Below, piece by piece: positions 37,158-46,266 of a stretch of 64,000 nt of DNA; positions within the stretch are counted from its first letter, which is position 1; each line of letters starts with the position of its first letter. A program made the position numbers and the translations under genes. A model generated the notes under the pieces. It searched no databases and was not told the origin of the DNA. It worked only from the letters and a program-made list of their open reading frames with translations. This DNA is from Chitinophaga pinensis (GTDB lineage Bacteria > Bacteroidota > Bacteroidia > Chitinophagales > Chitinophagaceae), in assembly GCA_945862385.1 (NCBI GenBank), contig CAMAXV010000013.1:1-64000 (forward strand). The letters run 5' to 3'.

Positions 37158-39017
37158 ATGAAGTTTGATAAGAATTCGGTTATCGGAGTTGTATTACTGG
37201 CCTTGTTATTTATTGGATATTTTTATTTTACCAGTGTTGGTCAGCGTGAACTACAAGCTAAGCAAAAAAGAATTGCAGACTCTCTGGCCGCAATCCAGTC
37301 AGGACTGAAGGATACGGCTCTTTCACCACTCGTGTCTGATACGGCATCCCTGGTGAAGGGGAATCCGGGTACATTTAATCCGGTAGGACAAATAACCGAA
37401 ACATTTACTACACTTGAAAATAAGCTTGTCAAAGTAGTTTTTTCAAATAAGGGTGCTCGGCCTGTAAGTGTTGAACTCAAAAAATATGCCGGTTCAGACA
37501 GTAGTCAGGTTCAACTCGTAGCCTCATCTTTTAATAATGTATCATACCTGATCAAAACAGGAGCCAACCAGACTGCTTCAACCAGTGATTTGTTTTTTAC
37601 GGCGTCTGCACCTGTAATTGAAACAGGAGGAAGTTCATTTCTTGTTTATCGCCTGGCAGACTCCTCCGGCCGGTCGCTGGAACACAGGTTCAGCCTGAAA
37701 GACAGTGATTATATGTTTGATTGGCAGGTGTCTGCCAATGGAGCTGATCAATTGTTTACAAACAATACCATCAACATGGTTTGGCAGGTTCAGGCAGATC
37801 AGCAGGAGCGCGATATACAGTCAGAGAAAAGAGAAACGCAACTCGGATTGATGACAAAGGATGGGTTTGATTATTTTACTATGTCTGACGGGTTGAATGA
37901 GACCTGGGAAAAAGGAGTAAAATGGTTAGGTGTAAAGCAAAAGTTTTTCAACACCACAATTATAGCTGAAAATGGGTTCACCTATGCAGATATCAACTGC
38001 AAGGTTCCTGACGATTCCCTGAAGGTTGTGGCACAAACTGTGGCTAATCTGCGTACTGTTTTCCCGGCTTCACGGAATGTTAACCTGAAATACAAGTTTT
38101 ATATAGGTCCCAATGATTACGCAATCCTCAAGGAATATAAAATGGATATGGAGGATATGGTAAACCTGGGACAAGGGGTTTATGCTTTTGTAAAGTATAT
38201 CAACCGCTTGATTGTATTGCCTGTATTCGGACTATTTGTTCAGTATTTCCCCAGCATGGGTCTGGCCATTGCACTTTTAACTTTCTTTATCCGGTTGCTT
38301 ACATCACCACTGATATATTCTTCCTACGTGAGTGGTGCAAAAACCAGAGCATTAAAACCAGAACTGGATGTGCTGAAAGAAAAGTATAAAGACGATCAGC
38401 AGGCTTACAGCATGGAACAAATGAAGTTATTCCGTTCTGCAGGAGTGAATCCGCTCGGAGGTTGTATCCCAGCCCTGCTTCAGATTCCTATATTCTTTGC
38501 CCTTTACAGCTTTTTTAACTCCAATATCACCTTAAGAGGAGTACCATTCTGGTGGTCTGAGGATTTGTCTGCTTACGATGCCATTCTTACCTGGGGATTC
38601 AATATCCCTGGAATTGGTAGTCACTTATCACTTTTTACACTAATGGCTGTTTTGACAAGTTTGCTTATTTCGATTTACAGTATGAGCATGACTCCTGATC
38701 AGAATAATCCGGTTTTGAAGTACATGCCATATATATTCCCCATCATGTTACTTGGTATATTCAATGGTTTGCCATCAGCATTAACCTGGTATTATACCGT
38801 TTCCAACGTGATTACACTGGGTATGCAGTTTGTAATCCAAACTTATATCATTGATCATAACAAAATTTTAGCCGATATTGAGTCCAATAAGAAGAAGCCC
38901 AAAGAGAAATCAAAGTGGCAGGAGCGCATGGAGCAAATGCAGGAAGCACAGAAAAAGGTGCAGAATTCTCAGAAAAAAGTAAATGCGTTGAAGGATAAGA
39001 CCTCAGGAAAAAAATAG
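37158..39017 (+). CDS. yidC: Membrane protein insertase YidC
   Basis: A 619-residue YidC of the long Bacteroidota type. Helix 1 at about 7-26 is followed by a large periplasmic beta-domain up to about residue 345. The conserved insertase core of five helices comes next, including the hydrophilic-groove Arg in TFFIRLLTSPL and PLGGCIPALLQIPIFFALY. The C-terminal tail (about 575-619) is rich in Lys and Gln, a feature that helps ribosome contact in related proteins. Works with or without SecY, whose gene is near 59 kb. Confidence 0.97.
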   Translation: MKFDKNSVIGVVLLALLFIGYFYFTSVGQRELQAKQKRIADSLAAIQSGLKDTALSPLVSDTASLVKGNPGTFNPVGQITETFTTLENKLVKVVFSNKGARPVSVELKKYAGSDSSQVQLVASSFNNVSYLIKTGANQTASTSDLFFTASAPVIETGGSSFLVYRLADSSGRSLEHRFSLKDSDYMFDWQVSANGADQLFTNNTINMVWQVQADQQERDIQSEKRETQLGLMTKDGFDYFTMSDGLNETWEKGVKWLGVKQKFFNTTIIAENGFTYADINCKVPDDSLKVVAQTVANLRTVFPASRNVNLKYKFYIGPNDYAILKEYKMDMEDMVNLGQGVYAFVKYINRLIVLPVFGLFVQYFPSMGLAIALLTFFIRLLTSPLIYSSYVSGAKTRALKPELDVLKEKYKDDQQAYSMEQMKLFRSAGVNPLGGCIPALLQIPIFFALYSFFNSNITLRGVPFWWSEDLSAYDAILTWGFNIPGIGSHLSLFTLMAVLTSLLISIYSMSMTPDQNNPVLKYMPYIFPIMLLGIFNGLPSALTWYYTVSNVITLGMQFVIQTYIIDHNKILADIESNKKKPKEKSKWQERMEQMQEAQKKVQNSQKKVNALKDKTSGKK

Positions 39018-39022
39018 ACTTT

Positions 39023-39652
39023 ATGAAAAAGGCTTTCCTCTGTTTCACAGTTTTGATTGCCTTAAATGCCAGTGCACAGAAGCTCTTTTCTGAGGGTACC
39101 GTCATATATTCTGTAGAAACCCAGGCAAATGGAAAAAGTGGGATTGATTCAGCGATTTACTCTTTAAAAGTCAAGGGAGCAAATATTCGTACAGAACTCA
39201 GTAGCGTAATAGGAAAGAGTATCTATATATATGACATACGCGAAGGTGTGGGGGCCGTATTAAGAGATTTTGGTGGACAGCGTATACTTATTCCTGTTGA
39301 CCGAAATAACTGGAATGAAATTACAGGAGGTTTCAGGAATATAATTTATTCCAGTACTGCCGGAGATACTACCTTGCTTGAATATCGTTGTTTAAAACTC
39401 AGTGGTGAATTGGCCGATGGTTCAAAGTTGACAATTTGGTATACAGAAGATATCCTTCCTGAAATCAAAGAAATAAATTTCCCGCTTACCAATATTAACG
39501 GACTACCATTGATGATAGAAATGAGCAATGGCAATCAAAAAGTGTTATACAAAGCCATGAGTATAAACTACGACCCTGTACAGGTTCAATATTATGATAT
39601 ACCCAAAAATGGCTACAGGGTACTTGCTTTTGAAGAAAGTAAGATAAAATGA
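39023..39652 (+). CDS. Exported protein of unknown function
   Basis: A 209-residue protein with a signal peptide (residues 1-18, MKKAFLC...NASA). The mature part alternates short beta strands and polar turns, reminiscent of GLPGLI or DUF4412 envelope proteins and of the LolA/LppX fold (YSVETQANGKSG, YRCLKLSGELADGSKLTIWY), but I do not assign it firmly. It starts 5 bases after the yidC stop, so it is co-transcribed and may have an envelope-biogenesis role. Confidence 0.75.
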   Translation: MKKAFLCFTVLIALNASAQKLFSEGTVIYSVETQANGKSGIDSAIYSLKVKGANIRTELSSVIGKSIYIYDIREGVGAVLRDFGGQRILIPVDRNNWNEITGGFRNIIYSSTAGDTTLLEYRCLKLSGELADGSKLTIWYTEDILPEIKEINFPLTNINGLPLMIEMSNGNQKVLYKAMSINYDPVQVQYYDIPKNGYRVLAFEESKIK

Positions 39653-39659
39653 ATTGTGA

Positions 39660-39998
39660 TTATTGCTGAGGCTTCTCCGGAGTCTTGAATTTGTCGAGAA
39701 CCTTATGTTTGTAAGGGATTACGTATTTTACGTTTCCTTTCTGATAAGTGATAACTGAACTGAAAGAATTTGATGCTCCGGTTTTTTTGAACCCAAAAGA
39801 TTTATTATCCCTATATGAAAAACCTGCATTTAAGCTGAGGGTAATATTCTTCTTCATGTTAGAGAAAGAAGCCTTTGATGATTTGCTGCGTATTACGATA
39901 CCATCTACTGCAAAAACTGCGGTAGCAATGACAAAAAACAACATGGTGGCTGTTATTTTGGCTGAAAATTTGCTTGATTTTGTGTTATGGTCTCTCAT
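39660..39998 (-). CDS. Small membrane-anchored protein of unknown function
   Basis: A 112-residue protein with a basic N-terminus, one hydrophobic segment (about 16-32) and a basic, Ser/Lys-rich remainder (SKSSKASF, KHKVLDKFKTPEKPQQ). I do not recognise a family. The evidence that it is real is the membrane segment, a clean convergent arrangement with the upstream gene, and a matched promoter (GTTG, 19 bases, TAATTTTG) just before its ATG. Confidence 0.6.
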   Translation of the reverse strand: MRDHNTKSSKFSAKITATMLFFVIATAVFAVDGIVIRSKSSKASFSNMKKNITLSLNAGFSYRDNKSFGFKKTGASNSFSSVITYQKGNVKYVIPYKHKVLDKFKTPEKPQQ

Positions 39999-40005
39999 CG
40001 CTGGT

Positions 40006-40036
40006 CAAAATTAACATTTTTTATGAAATATACAAC
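40006..40036 (-). promoter_or_regulatory. Promoter of the small membrane protein gene
   Basis: On the minus strand GTTG (40036-40033), 19 bases, TAATTTTG (40013-40006). The -33 has one mismatch. The box ends 7 bases before ATG 39998, so the 5' leader would be only a few bases. Confidence 0.5.
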
Positions 40037-40141
40037 TCCACTTCATTCTTTTTTTACTATTACATAACGTTTCATAAAGTAATTTGTTATGTAGTGTATA
40101 AAAATCAGTATAAATCGTTAGATTACATTAATCTTCCTGAT

Positions 40142-41563
40142 ATGAATGGCGAACCCCGTTTACCGGATAATGATGATTTACAGGAACTATTGATAGTTTA
40201 TGAACGAATTCGTTCGGGAAAAGGTACAGCATTTTTAAGTGAGGAATCATTTGAACGTATTATTGATCATTTTGATGAAGCTGATGCACTTCCAAAGGCT
40301 ATGGAAGCAGCCAAAATGGGTGTGCTTCAATACCCTTATTCCTCTTCTCTTTTAATTAAAAAGGCAGACTTGTTGATAGCTGAACGCCAGTACCAGCAGG
40401 CATTGGATGATTTGGATAAGGCGGAGATACTTGACCCCAATGAAATAGATATTTACATACTGCGCACAGATGCTTACCTGGCACTGGATATGCAGGAAAT
40501 GGCAGTTGAACTTCTGGAACTGTCCATTGAAAGGTTTGAAGGAGAGGAGCGAATAGACCTGCTTTTTGAGCTTGCTGATGTTTATGATGATTATGAAGCA
40601 TTTGAAAAGCTGTTTGACTGCCTTTCACTGATACTGGAATATGATCCCAATAATCAGGAAGCTTTGTACAAAATATGTTTCTGGACCGATTTTACAGGCA
40701 GGAATGCAGAGAGTATCCAGATTCATTTAAAGATCATAGATGAATATCCATATAATGACCTGGCATGGTTTAATCTCGCCGCAGCTTATCAGGGTTTGAG
40801 GTTATACGAGAAATCCATTGATGCTTATAAGTTTGCAATTGTCATCAATGAAAAATTTGATTATGCCTACCGCAACATGGCTGATGCTCAGATGCGCTTA
40901 CACCAATACAGGGAAGCCATTGAGAGCCTCGAACGGGTGATAGAACTATCAAGGCCTGAAGACCTTATTTACCAGGCCATGGGGTTGTGTTATGAGAAGT
41001 TAAGAAACCCTTCCCAGGCAAGGTTTTATTATAGAAAAGCATCGCATCTCAATCCAGACAATGCACGTATTTATTTGAAAATTGCATCAACCTATTCAAA
41101 AGAGGCAAAATATGCTCAGGCTGTAAAATACCTTGAGATGGGTCTGACTATAAAAAGACTTGATCCGGAATTCAACCTGTTGATGGGGGAGACACTTGTC
41201 AAGCTCGGAAGAGTGAGAGATGCCGTTCATTATTTTTTATCTGCTGTAAAGGTAAAACCACGCAATATCAAAGGATGGGAAGCCCTGATTCGTACACTTT
41301 TTGTTTCAAGGCAATACGCAGATGCTTACCGCCATTTAAAAGAGGCAAATATTAGATTGGGCGTTAGACCAGTTTTATTATACTATGAAAGTGCCATACT
41401 CATAAGTTCTGGTAAATCCAAAGAAGGATTTTTGTTGCTGGAAAAAGCCTTGGAGTTGAATCACAGAACCCTGAAGAAATTTTTGAAAATATTTCCTGCT
41501 GCAGTGAAGCATCCACAGGTAGTGGAGCTCATTCTGAAATATAAACGGAGGAAGAGATTGTAA
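40142..41563 (+). CDS. Tetratricopeptide-repeat protein
   Basis: A 473-residue cytoplasmic protein built almost entirely of TPR units of about 34 residues (for example AWFNLAAAYQGLRLYEKSIDAYK and the repeat beginning YAYRNMADAQMRL, cited in part). I choose ATG 40142; the longer frame from 39974 would add a low-complexity stretch. TPR superhelices bind other proteins; no partner is indicated. It precedes the ComA-like gene by 55 bases. Confidence 0.85.
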   Translation: MNGEPRLPDNDDLQELLIVYERIRSGKGTAFLSEESFERIIDHFDEADALPKAMEAAKMGVLQYPYSSSLLIKKADLLIAERQYQQALDDLDKAEILDPNEIDIYILRTDAYLALDMQEMAVELLELSIERFEGEERIDLLFELADVYDDYEAFEKLFDCLSLILEYDPNNQEALYKICFWTDFTGRNAESIQIHLKIIDEYPYNDLAWFNLAAAYQGLRLYEKSIDAYKFAIVINEKFDYAYRNMADAQMRLHQYREAIESLERVIELSRPEDLIYQAMGLCYEKLRNPSQARFYYRKASHLNPDNARIYLKIASTYSKEAKYAQAVKYLEMGLTIKRLDPEFNLLMGETLVKLGRVRDAVHYFLSAVKVKPRNIKGWEALIRTLFVSRQYADAYRHLKEANIRLGVRPVLLYYESAILISSGKSKEGFLLLEKALELNHRTLKKFLKIFPAAVKHPQVVELILKYKRRKRL

Positions 41564-41618
41564 TACCCTTGCTCCTTTAAGCAGGACTTTCGTATTTTTG
41601 CGGCATAATTTCCCAAAG

Positions 41619-42386
41619 ATGAATTTCAATTTAACACAGATGCCTGAAAGGCTGGTCAAACCCCGTAAGGAGGGGCTGACAATGGTTATGGATAAAGGGC
41701 TAACATTTGAGGAAGCCAGGCTTTTTGTAGAGAATGCTATACCGCATGTGGATATCATCAAACTTGGTTTTGGAACTGCATATGTTACACCGAGGCTGCG
41801 CGATAAGATTGAACTTTATCAGCAGGCCGGCATTCCGGTATATTTTGGTGGTACCCTTATGGAAGCCTTTCTGATCAGGAATCAGTTTGAAGATTATATA
41901 GCCCTGTGCAAGGATTATGAGATTTCTTATATGGAAGTCAGTGATGGATCAATTACTATCCCCCATGTTGAAAAATGCGGTTACATAGAGCGGTTGAGTG
42001 GTATAGGTACTGTTCTTAGTGAAGTCGGAAGTAAGGATGCTGCACATATTATTCCTCCCTATAAATGGATCGAACTGATGCGGGCAGAGTTGAGTGCAGG
42101 TGCTACATATGTGATTGCGGAAGCAAGGGAAGCAGGCAATGTGGGCATTTACAGGGGAAGTGGAGAGGTTCGCGAAGGATTGGTGCAGGAGATTTTAACC
42201 CAAATACCGGGAGAAAAAATTCTATGGGAAGCACCTCAGAAAGCACAACAATTGTATTTTATAGAGCTGTTGGGTGCCAATGTCAATCTTGGCAATATCG
42301 CGCCTTCTGAGATCATCGCACTTGAGGCTATGCGAATTGGCTTGCGTGGTGATACCTTCAGCTTGTTTTTAACTCCAGGCAATTGA
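41619..42386 (+). CDS. comA: Phosphosulfolactate synthase (ComA-like)
   Basis: A 255-residue TIM-barrel protein of the ComA family, length matching the 251 of the Methanocaldococcus enzyme. ComA joins sulfite to phosphoenolpyruvate to give (R)-2-phospho-3-sulfolactate. Family features are KPRKEGLTMVMDKG near the N-terminus, DIIKLGFGTAYV, and YMEVSDGSITIP. I start at ATG 41619; the in-frame TTG 41598 sits within a possible -7 box (TATTTTTG 41593-41600). It lies 1 base before aroE. comB and comC are not visible here. Product could feed sulfolactate, coenzyme M-like compounds or cysteate (inference). Confidence 0.87.
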   Translation: MNFNLTQMPERLVKPRKEGLTMVMDKGLTFEEARLFVENAIPHVDIIKLGFGTAYVTPRLRDKIELYQQAGIPVYFGGTLMEAFLIRNQFEDYIALCKDYEISYMEVSDGSITIPHVEKCGYIERLSGIGTVLSEVGSKDAAHIIPPYKWIELMRAELSAGATYVIAEAREAGNVGIYRGSGEVREGLVQEILTQIPGEKILWEAPQKAQQLYFIELLGANVNLGNIAPSEIIALEAMRIGLRGDTFSLFLTPGN

Positions 42387-42387
42387 T

Positions 42388-43122
42388 ATGGCCCGCTTTT
42401 TTGGTTTGATTGGCTACCCCTTGAGTCATTCTTTTTCAAAGCGTTACTTTGCCGAGAAGTTTCAAAGAGAGCATATTGCCCATCATTCATATGAGCTTTA
42501 TCCCCTTTCAGCAATTACTGAATTACCACAATTACTGAAAGAAAATCCATTGATTGAAGGGTTAAATGTTACAATCCCTTATAAAGAACAGGTATTGTCT
42601 TATCTGGATGAATTGTCTCCTGTTGTTCAGGAAACAGGGGCTTGTAACTGCATTAGCATAAGAGATGGGAAACTCACAGGTTATAATACAGATGTGATTG
42701 GTTTTGAGCAGACCTTATCGGGGAAACTGATGCCTCATCACAAAAAAGCGCTTGTCCTGGGCACAGGAGGAGCAGCTAAAGCAGTGCACTACGTACTCAA
42801 CCAAAAATCAATCAGTTTTATTCAGATGGGCAGGCAAAAAAGGGGAGATATCATCGATTATGAATCCCTTACACCTGAGCTAATGGCAGAACATACATTA
42901 ATTATCAATACTACTCCGCTGGGTATGTATCCCAATGTGGATGAGGCCCCTGCAATACCTTATGGTTGTTTGGGCGAGGATCACTACCTGTATGATCTTG
43001 TTTACAACCCTGCAAAAACACTTTTTTTAAAGCGTGGAGAGGAAAAGGGCGCGGTCATCGAAAACGGTGCAGACATGCTTGTGATCCAGGCTGAAGCATC
43101 ATGGGATATCTGGAATAGTTAA
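42388..43122 (+). CDS. aroE: Shikimate dehydrogenase
   Basis: A 244-residue NADP-dependent shikimate dehydrogenase, at the short end for the family. The substrate motif SHSFSKRYF, catalytic Lys66 in NVTIPYKE and Asp102 in NTDVIGF are intact. The nucleotide motif is GTGGAAKAV and NTTPLGMYPN follows. It reduces 3-dehydroshikimate in the aromatic pathway. The ATG lies one base after the ComA stop, suggesting coupling. Its 3' end overlaps the convergent thioesterase gene by 4 bases. Confidence 0.97.
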   Translation: MARFFGLIGYPLSHSFSKRYFAEKFQREHIAHHSYELYPLSAITELPQLLKENPLIEGLNVTIPYKEQVLSYLDELSPVVQETGACNCISIRDGKLTGYNTDVIGFEQTLSGKLMPHHKKALVLGTGGAAKAVHYVLNQKSISFIQMGRQKRGDIIDYESLTPELMAEHTLIINTTPLGMYPNVDEAPAIPYGCLGEDHYLYDLVYNPAKTLFLKRGEEKGAVIENGADMLVIQAEASWDIWNS

Positions 43123-43571
43123 ACCGTTTCGCCCTCTGCAAGTCTTGTTAGCAAGGCTCGTAGCTCTTCCGGAATTGATTTTACCTTTCTTTCCGTGTAG
43201 TCGAAACAAACCATAGCTGTTTTTACTACCGCGGAAGTAACGGGTGAGTTGTTCCTTGTAACGGTGATGGTGTAATAACAGTCAAATGCGGCTCTGGAAG
43301 GTGTTGTAACTGCAAGTGTTATTTCAATTGAATCTCCATGAAATAATTCGTTGAAATATTCCACATGAGATTCTGTAAGAACGAGTCCGAATGCACCAAA
43401 ATGAAACTCAGACTGGCCAATTGCCCGGAGGAAACGCAGTCTTGTTTCCTGTGCAAATAAAAGGTAACGCTCATTGCCAACATGTCCCCCATAATTGATG
43501 TCTCCTATCTGAACATCAATGCTGGTTTTATAGCAGCAATGAGCAGGAGCTGTGATTTTTTTATTTCTCAT
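43119..43571 (-). CDS. Hotdog-fold acyl-CoA thioesterase
   Basis: A 150-residue 4HBT-type thioesterase with the typical start VQIGDINYGGHVGNERYL, equivalent to the DxxxHVNN active-site region but with Gly-Gly before His. It should hydrolyse acyl-CoA or 4-hydroxybenzoyl-CoA-like thioesters. Its ATG overlaps the rdgB stop in an ATGA arrangement. Confidence 0.88.
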   Translation of the reverse strand: MRNKKITAPAHCCYKTSIDVQIGDINYGGHVGNERYLLFAQETRLRFLRAIGQSEFHFGAFGLVLTESHVEYFNELFHGDSIEITLAVTTPSRAAFDCYYTITVTRNNSPVTSAVVKTAMVCFDYTERKVKSIPEELRALLTRLAEGETV

Positions 43572-44164
43572 AAGGCGCCTTCATCTGTTTTCTGTATTAA
43601 AAAACGGGTCATTTTGTCCATTGCTTTTTTACGGTGGCTGATGCCAGACTTCTCAAGCATTGTCATTTCTGCAAATGTTCTTGAATCCCCTTCCGGGATG
43701 AAAAGAGGGTCATAGCCAAAACCTGCATCACCTGCATAATTTTCGCTGATCTGACCGCTGCAAACACCTTCAAACTGGAATTCTTTACCCTTCAGGATCA
43801 GTGAAATAACTGTACGGAATCGGGCCCTTCTGTTTTCGATACCATTAAGCGCTTCAATGAGTTTGTTGTTATTCGCGATGCTGTCTGAAGGAAGACCTGC
43901 ATATCTTGCAGAATGTACACCGGGCGCACCATTGAGTGCCTCAACTTCCAACCCACTGTCTTCAGAAAAGCAATCCAATCCGGTTATCCTAAAAATGGTT
44001 AATGATTTTTCTCTGGCATTTTCTTCAAGGGTAAGAAAGGGTTCTGGGATGTCTATGCAGATACCTGCTTCTTCCATGGTTTGAATGGAAAATTCATCAC
44101 CTAGTATAGCTTTGATTTCCGCAGCTTTGTATTGGTTGTTTGATGCAAAAATTAACTTTTTCAT
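43568..44164 (-). CDS. rdgB: XTP/dITP pyrophosphatase (RdgB/HAM1)
   Basis: A 198-residue house-cleaning nucleotidase, of normal length, that removes deaminated purine nucleotides. Family signatures are LIFASNNQYKAAEI at the start, SEDSGLEVEALNGAPGVHS with the catalytic acid, and GFGYDPLFIPEG near the C-terminus. I use ATG 44164, which overlaps the stop of the upstream gene by ATGA; the frame extends further upstream without family support. Middle gene of a tightly coupled three-gene unit. Confidence 0.96.
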   Translation of the reverse strand: MKKLIFASNNQYKAAEIKAILGDEFSIQTMEEAGICIDIPEPFLTLEENAREKSLTIFRITGLDCFSEDSGLEVEALNGAPGVHSARYAGLPSDSIANNNKLIEALNGIENRRARFRTVISLILKGKEFQFEGVCSGQISENYAGDAGFGYDPLFIPEGDSRTFAEMTMLEKSGISHRKKAMDKMTRFLIQKTDEGAL

Positions 44165-44640
44165 AGTCCGAATATTTTCTGCAAACACTGCCATAAAGTC
44201 ACTTTGAGGGATTTATCTGCTTCGATTTCCTCTAGTGCAGGTGCCCACATGAATTTACAGGCTTGGTAAGTCTGCACCTGAAATGCAGGGAAATGAATGG
44301 GTAGGGATAAAACAGAAGGATTTAGGCCAAAGAGCAAAACTACAGGCGAATTATAACCCAGGTTTAAGGAGGTGAGACCCCCTGTAACAACAGCGTCACC
44401 ATCAGTCAGGAGTGCAGTTTGAGCTAATTCTATCTTGCAGGCTTTCAGGATATTTTGTAAAAAAATGTATTGCCGGTCGGTGGTTTTTAACTTTTCGCCA
44501 TGGGTTATGACTATCGTTTTGACTTGCACAGGCGAGGAGGAATCTGCCGGGGTGTCTGTTCTTTTTTCAGCAATCAAAACATCTTTATACAGGCCAGACA
44601 GAATGACGGATGGTAAAAATATGCGTTCCTGTTGATTCAT
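44161..44640 (-). CDS. HolD-like protein (possible DNA polymerase III psi subunit)
   Basis: A 159-residue cytoplasmic protein starting at ATG 44640. I do not find a named Bacteroidota family, but its pattern resembles E. coli psi (HolD, 137 residues) as I recall it. A strand like LVMV (here TIVITH) is followed by a TDR helix with ILKAC, then LLT. The C-terminal segment APALEEIEADKSLKVTLWQ is comparable to E. coli's SPALTDLRANPTARAALWQ. Psi links the clamp loader to chi and SSB. The gene overlaps rdgB by ATGA, so it is first in that operon. The assignment is an inference from recalled sequence. Confidence 0.55.
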   Translation of the reverse strand: MNQQERIFLPSVILSGLYKDVLIAEKRTDTPADSSSPVQVKTIVITHGEKLKTTDRQYIFLQNILKACKIELAQTALLTDGDAVVTGGLTSLNLGYNSPVVLLFGLNPSVLSLPIHFPAFQVQTYQACKFMWAPALEEIEADKSLKVTLWQCLQKIFGL

Positions 44641-44699
44641 ATGCAGGGTTTCCTTTGTACTTGCCTGTTGATTTTGTTTCTTTGCATAAAAACAAGGGT

Positions 44700-45767
44700 A
44701 TGGCAACGATGGATACGATAAAGGTAACAAAAGCATCAACATCCCGGAGGGGAAATGTTGATTTCAGTAAACTCGCCTTTGGCAAGGTTTTTACAGATCA
44801 TATGCTGGTAGCAGAATATGCCAATGGGGCATGGGGTTTACCGGAAATCGTTCCTTACGGACCAATTTGTTTTGATCCCTCTATGGCTACACTCCACTAC
44901 GGGCAGACTATTTTTGAGGGGATCAAAGGGTATCGGCTGGCTGATGGAACAGCTGCTGTTTTCAGGCCTGAAGATAACTTCAAACGCTTTAACCGTTCTG
45001 CCAGGAGAATGGAGATGCCGGATGTGCCGGAAGAGATTTTCTTAGGTGGTATGAAGAAGCTTATTCAGGTTGACGAGAGCTGGATTCCGCAGGATTACGA
45101 CCATGCCCTTTACATCCGTCCGTTTATGTTCGCCACAGATGAAGTGATAGGGGTTTCTCCTTCTACAACCTACAAATTCATGATCATACTGAGTCCGGTT
45201 GGGCCCTATTATGCCGCCCCTATGCGGATATACGTTGAGGAGCATTTTGTAAGGGCTGCACCCGGGGGTGTAGGTTACGCGAAAACAGCTGGAAATTATG
45301 CTGCATCGCTTCATCCTGCAGCTGTTGCCCGTGCCCGAGGGTATGATCAGATATTGTGGACAGATGCCAATGAGCACCGGTATGTGCAGGAATGCGGTAC
45401 CATGAATGTGTTTTTTGTACTCGATGGCAAGTTAATTACCCCAGGACTCGAAAGTGGGACCATTCTGGAAGGTGTTACCAGGGATAGCGTGATCAAAGTA
45501 GCAGGAGATTTGGGTATTGCTGTGGAAGAACTCGAAATTGCTGTAGATGAGCTGTCTGACATGTACAATACCGGCAGGCTTACCGAGGCATTTGGTGCAG
45601 GTACAGCAGCAACAATTGCCAAGATAGCCGAGTTGCGTAACAGGGAACAGGTGATGGCATTTGATCCGGAAAATGCTCCTGTTGCAGACAGGATAAAGCA
45701 GATTCTGACTGAAATCAGAGACGGTAAAACAGTTGATTTACGCGGCTGGATGGTGCCTGTAGCCTGA
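44700..45767 (+). CDS. ilvE: Branched-chain amino acid aminotransferase
   Basis: A 355-residue fold-type IV PLP enzyme interconverting Leu/Ile/Val and their 2-oxoacids. The PLP Lys195 lies in GYAKTAGNYAASL; LHYGQTIFEGIKGYR and RFNRSARRM are family motifs; TGRLTEAFGAGTAA is near the C-terminus. I start at ATG 44700 (MATMDTIKV); an upstream frame from 44610 overlaps the divergent HolD-like gene and is not supported. Confidence 0.96.
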   Translation: MATMDTIKVTKASTSRRGNVDFSKLAFGKVFTDHMLVAEYANGAWGLPEIVPYGPICFDPSMATLHYGQTIFEGIKGYRLADGTAAVFRPEDNFKRFNRSARRMEMPDVPEEIFLGGMKKLIQVDESWIPQDYDHALYIRPFMFATDEVIGVSPSTTYKFMIILSPVGPYYAAPMRIYVEEHFVRAAPGGVGYAKTAGNYAASLHPAAVARARGYDQILWTDANEHRYVQECGTMNVFFVLDGKLITPGLESGTILEGVTRDSVIKVAGDLGIAVEELEIAVDELSDMYNTGRLTEAFGAGTAATIAKIAELRNREQVMAFDPENAPVADRIKQILTEIRDGKTVDLRGWMVPVA

Positions 45768-45803
45768 TAATTGATAAGTAATTATAAAATTTTGGGTCAG
45801 GCG

Positions 45804-45834
45804 TTTGGATTTTGAAAATTAAACCATACCTTTG
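45804..45834 (+). promoter_or_regulatory. Promoter of rpsL-rpsG
   Basis: TTTG (45804-45807), 19 bases, TACCTTTG (45827-45834): a perfect Bacteroidota promoter, 26 bases before the rpsL ATG. Confidence 0.82.
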
Positions 45835-45860
45835 CCGTCCCGTTAAAAAAATAGGGTATA

Positions 45861-46241
45861 ATGCCTACAATTCAACAGCTCGTAAGAAAAGGAAGGGAGA
45901 TTATCAAGGCCAAGAGCAAATCAAGGGCACTTGATGCATGTCCACAGCGTCGCGGTGTTTGCACACGCGTTTATACTACAACACCTAAAAAGCCGAACTC
46001 AGCCCTGAGGAAAGTCGCGAAAGTGCGCCTGACCAACAAGGTAGAGGTAATCGCTTACATTCCAGGTGAAGGTCACAACCTCCAGGAGCACTCCATTGTG
46101 CTGATCAGGGGTGGTCGTGTGAAGGATTTGCCAGGTGTACGTTACCACATCGTAAGGGGTAGTCTGGATACTGCAGGTGTGAAGGACAGGAAGAAGAGCC
46201 GCTCCAAGTACGGAACAAAGCGTGAAAAGGCTAAAAAATAA
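45861..46241 (+). CDS. rpsL: 30S ribosomal protein S12
   Basis: A 126-residue S12 of the decoding centre. [12 protein letters not shown] carries the unmutated streptomycin-contact lysine region, and [13 protein letters not shown] contains the second accuracy site. First gene of the str cluster, with its own promoter and rpsG 25 bases downstream. Confidence 0.99.
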   Translation: MPTIQQLVRKGREIIKAKSKSRALDACPQRRGVCTRVYTTTPKKPNSALRKVAKVRLTNKVEVIAYIPGEGHNLQEHSIVLIRGGRVKDLPGVRYHIVRGSLDTAGVKDRKKSRSKYGTKREKAKK

Positions 46242-46266
46242 ATTCAAAACATCGAAATCTAAATAG

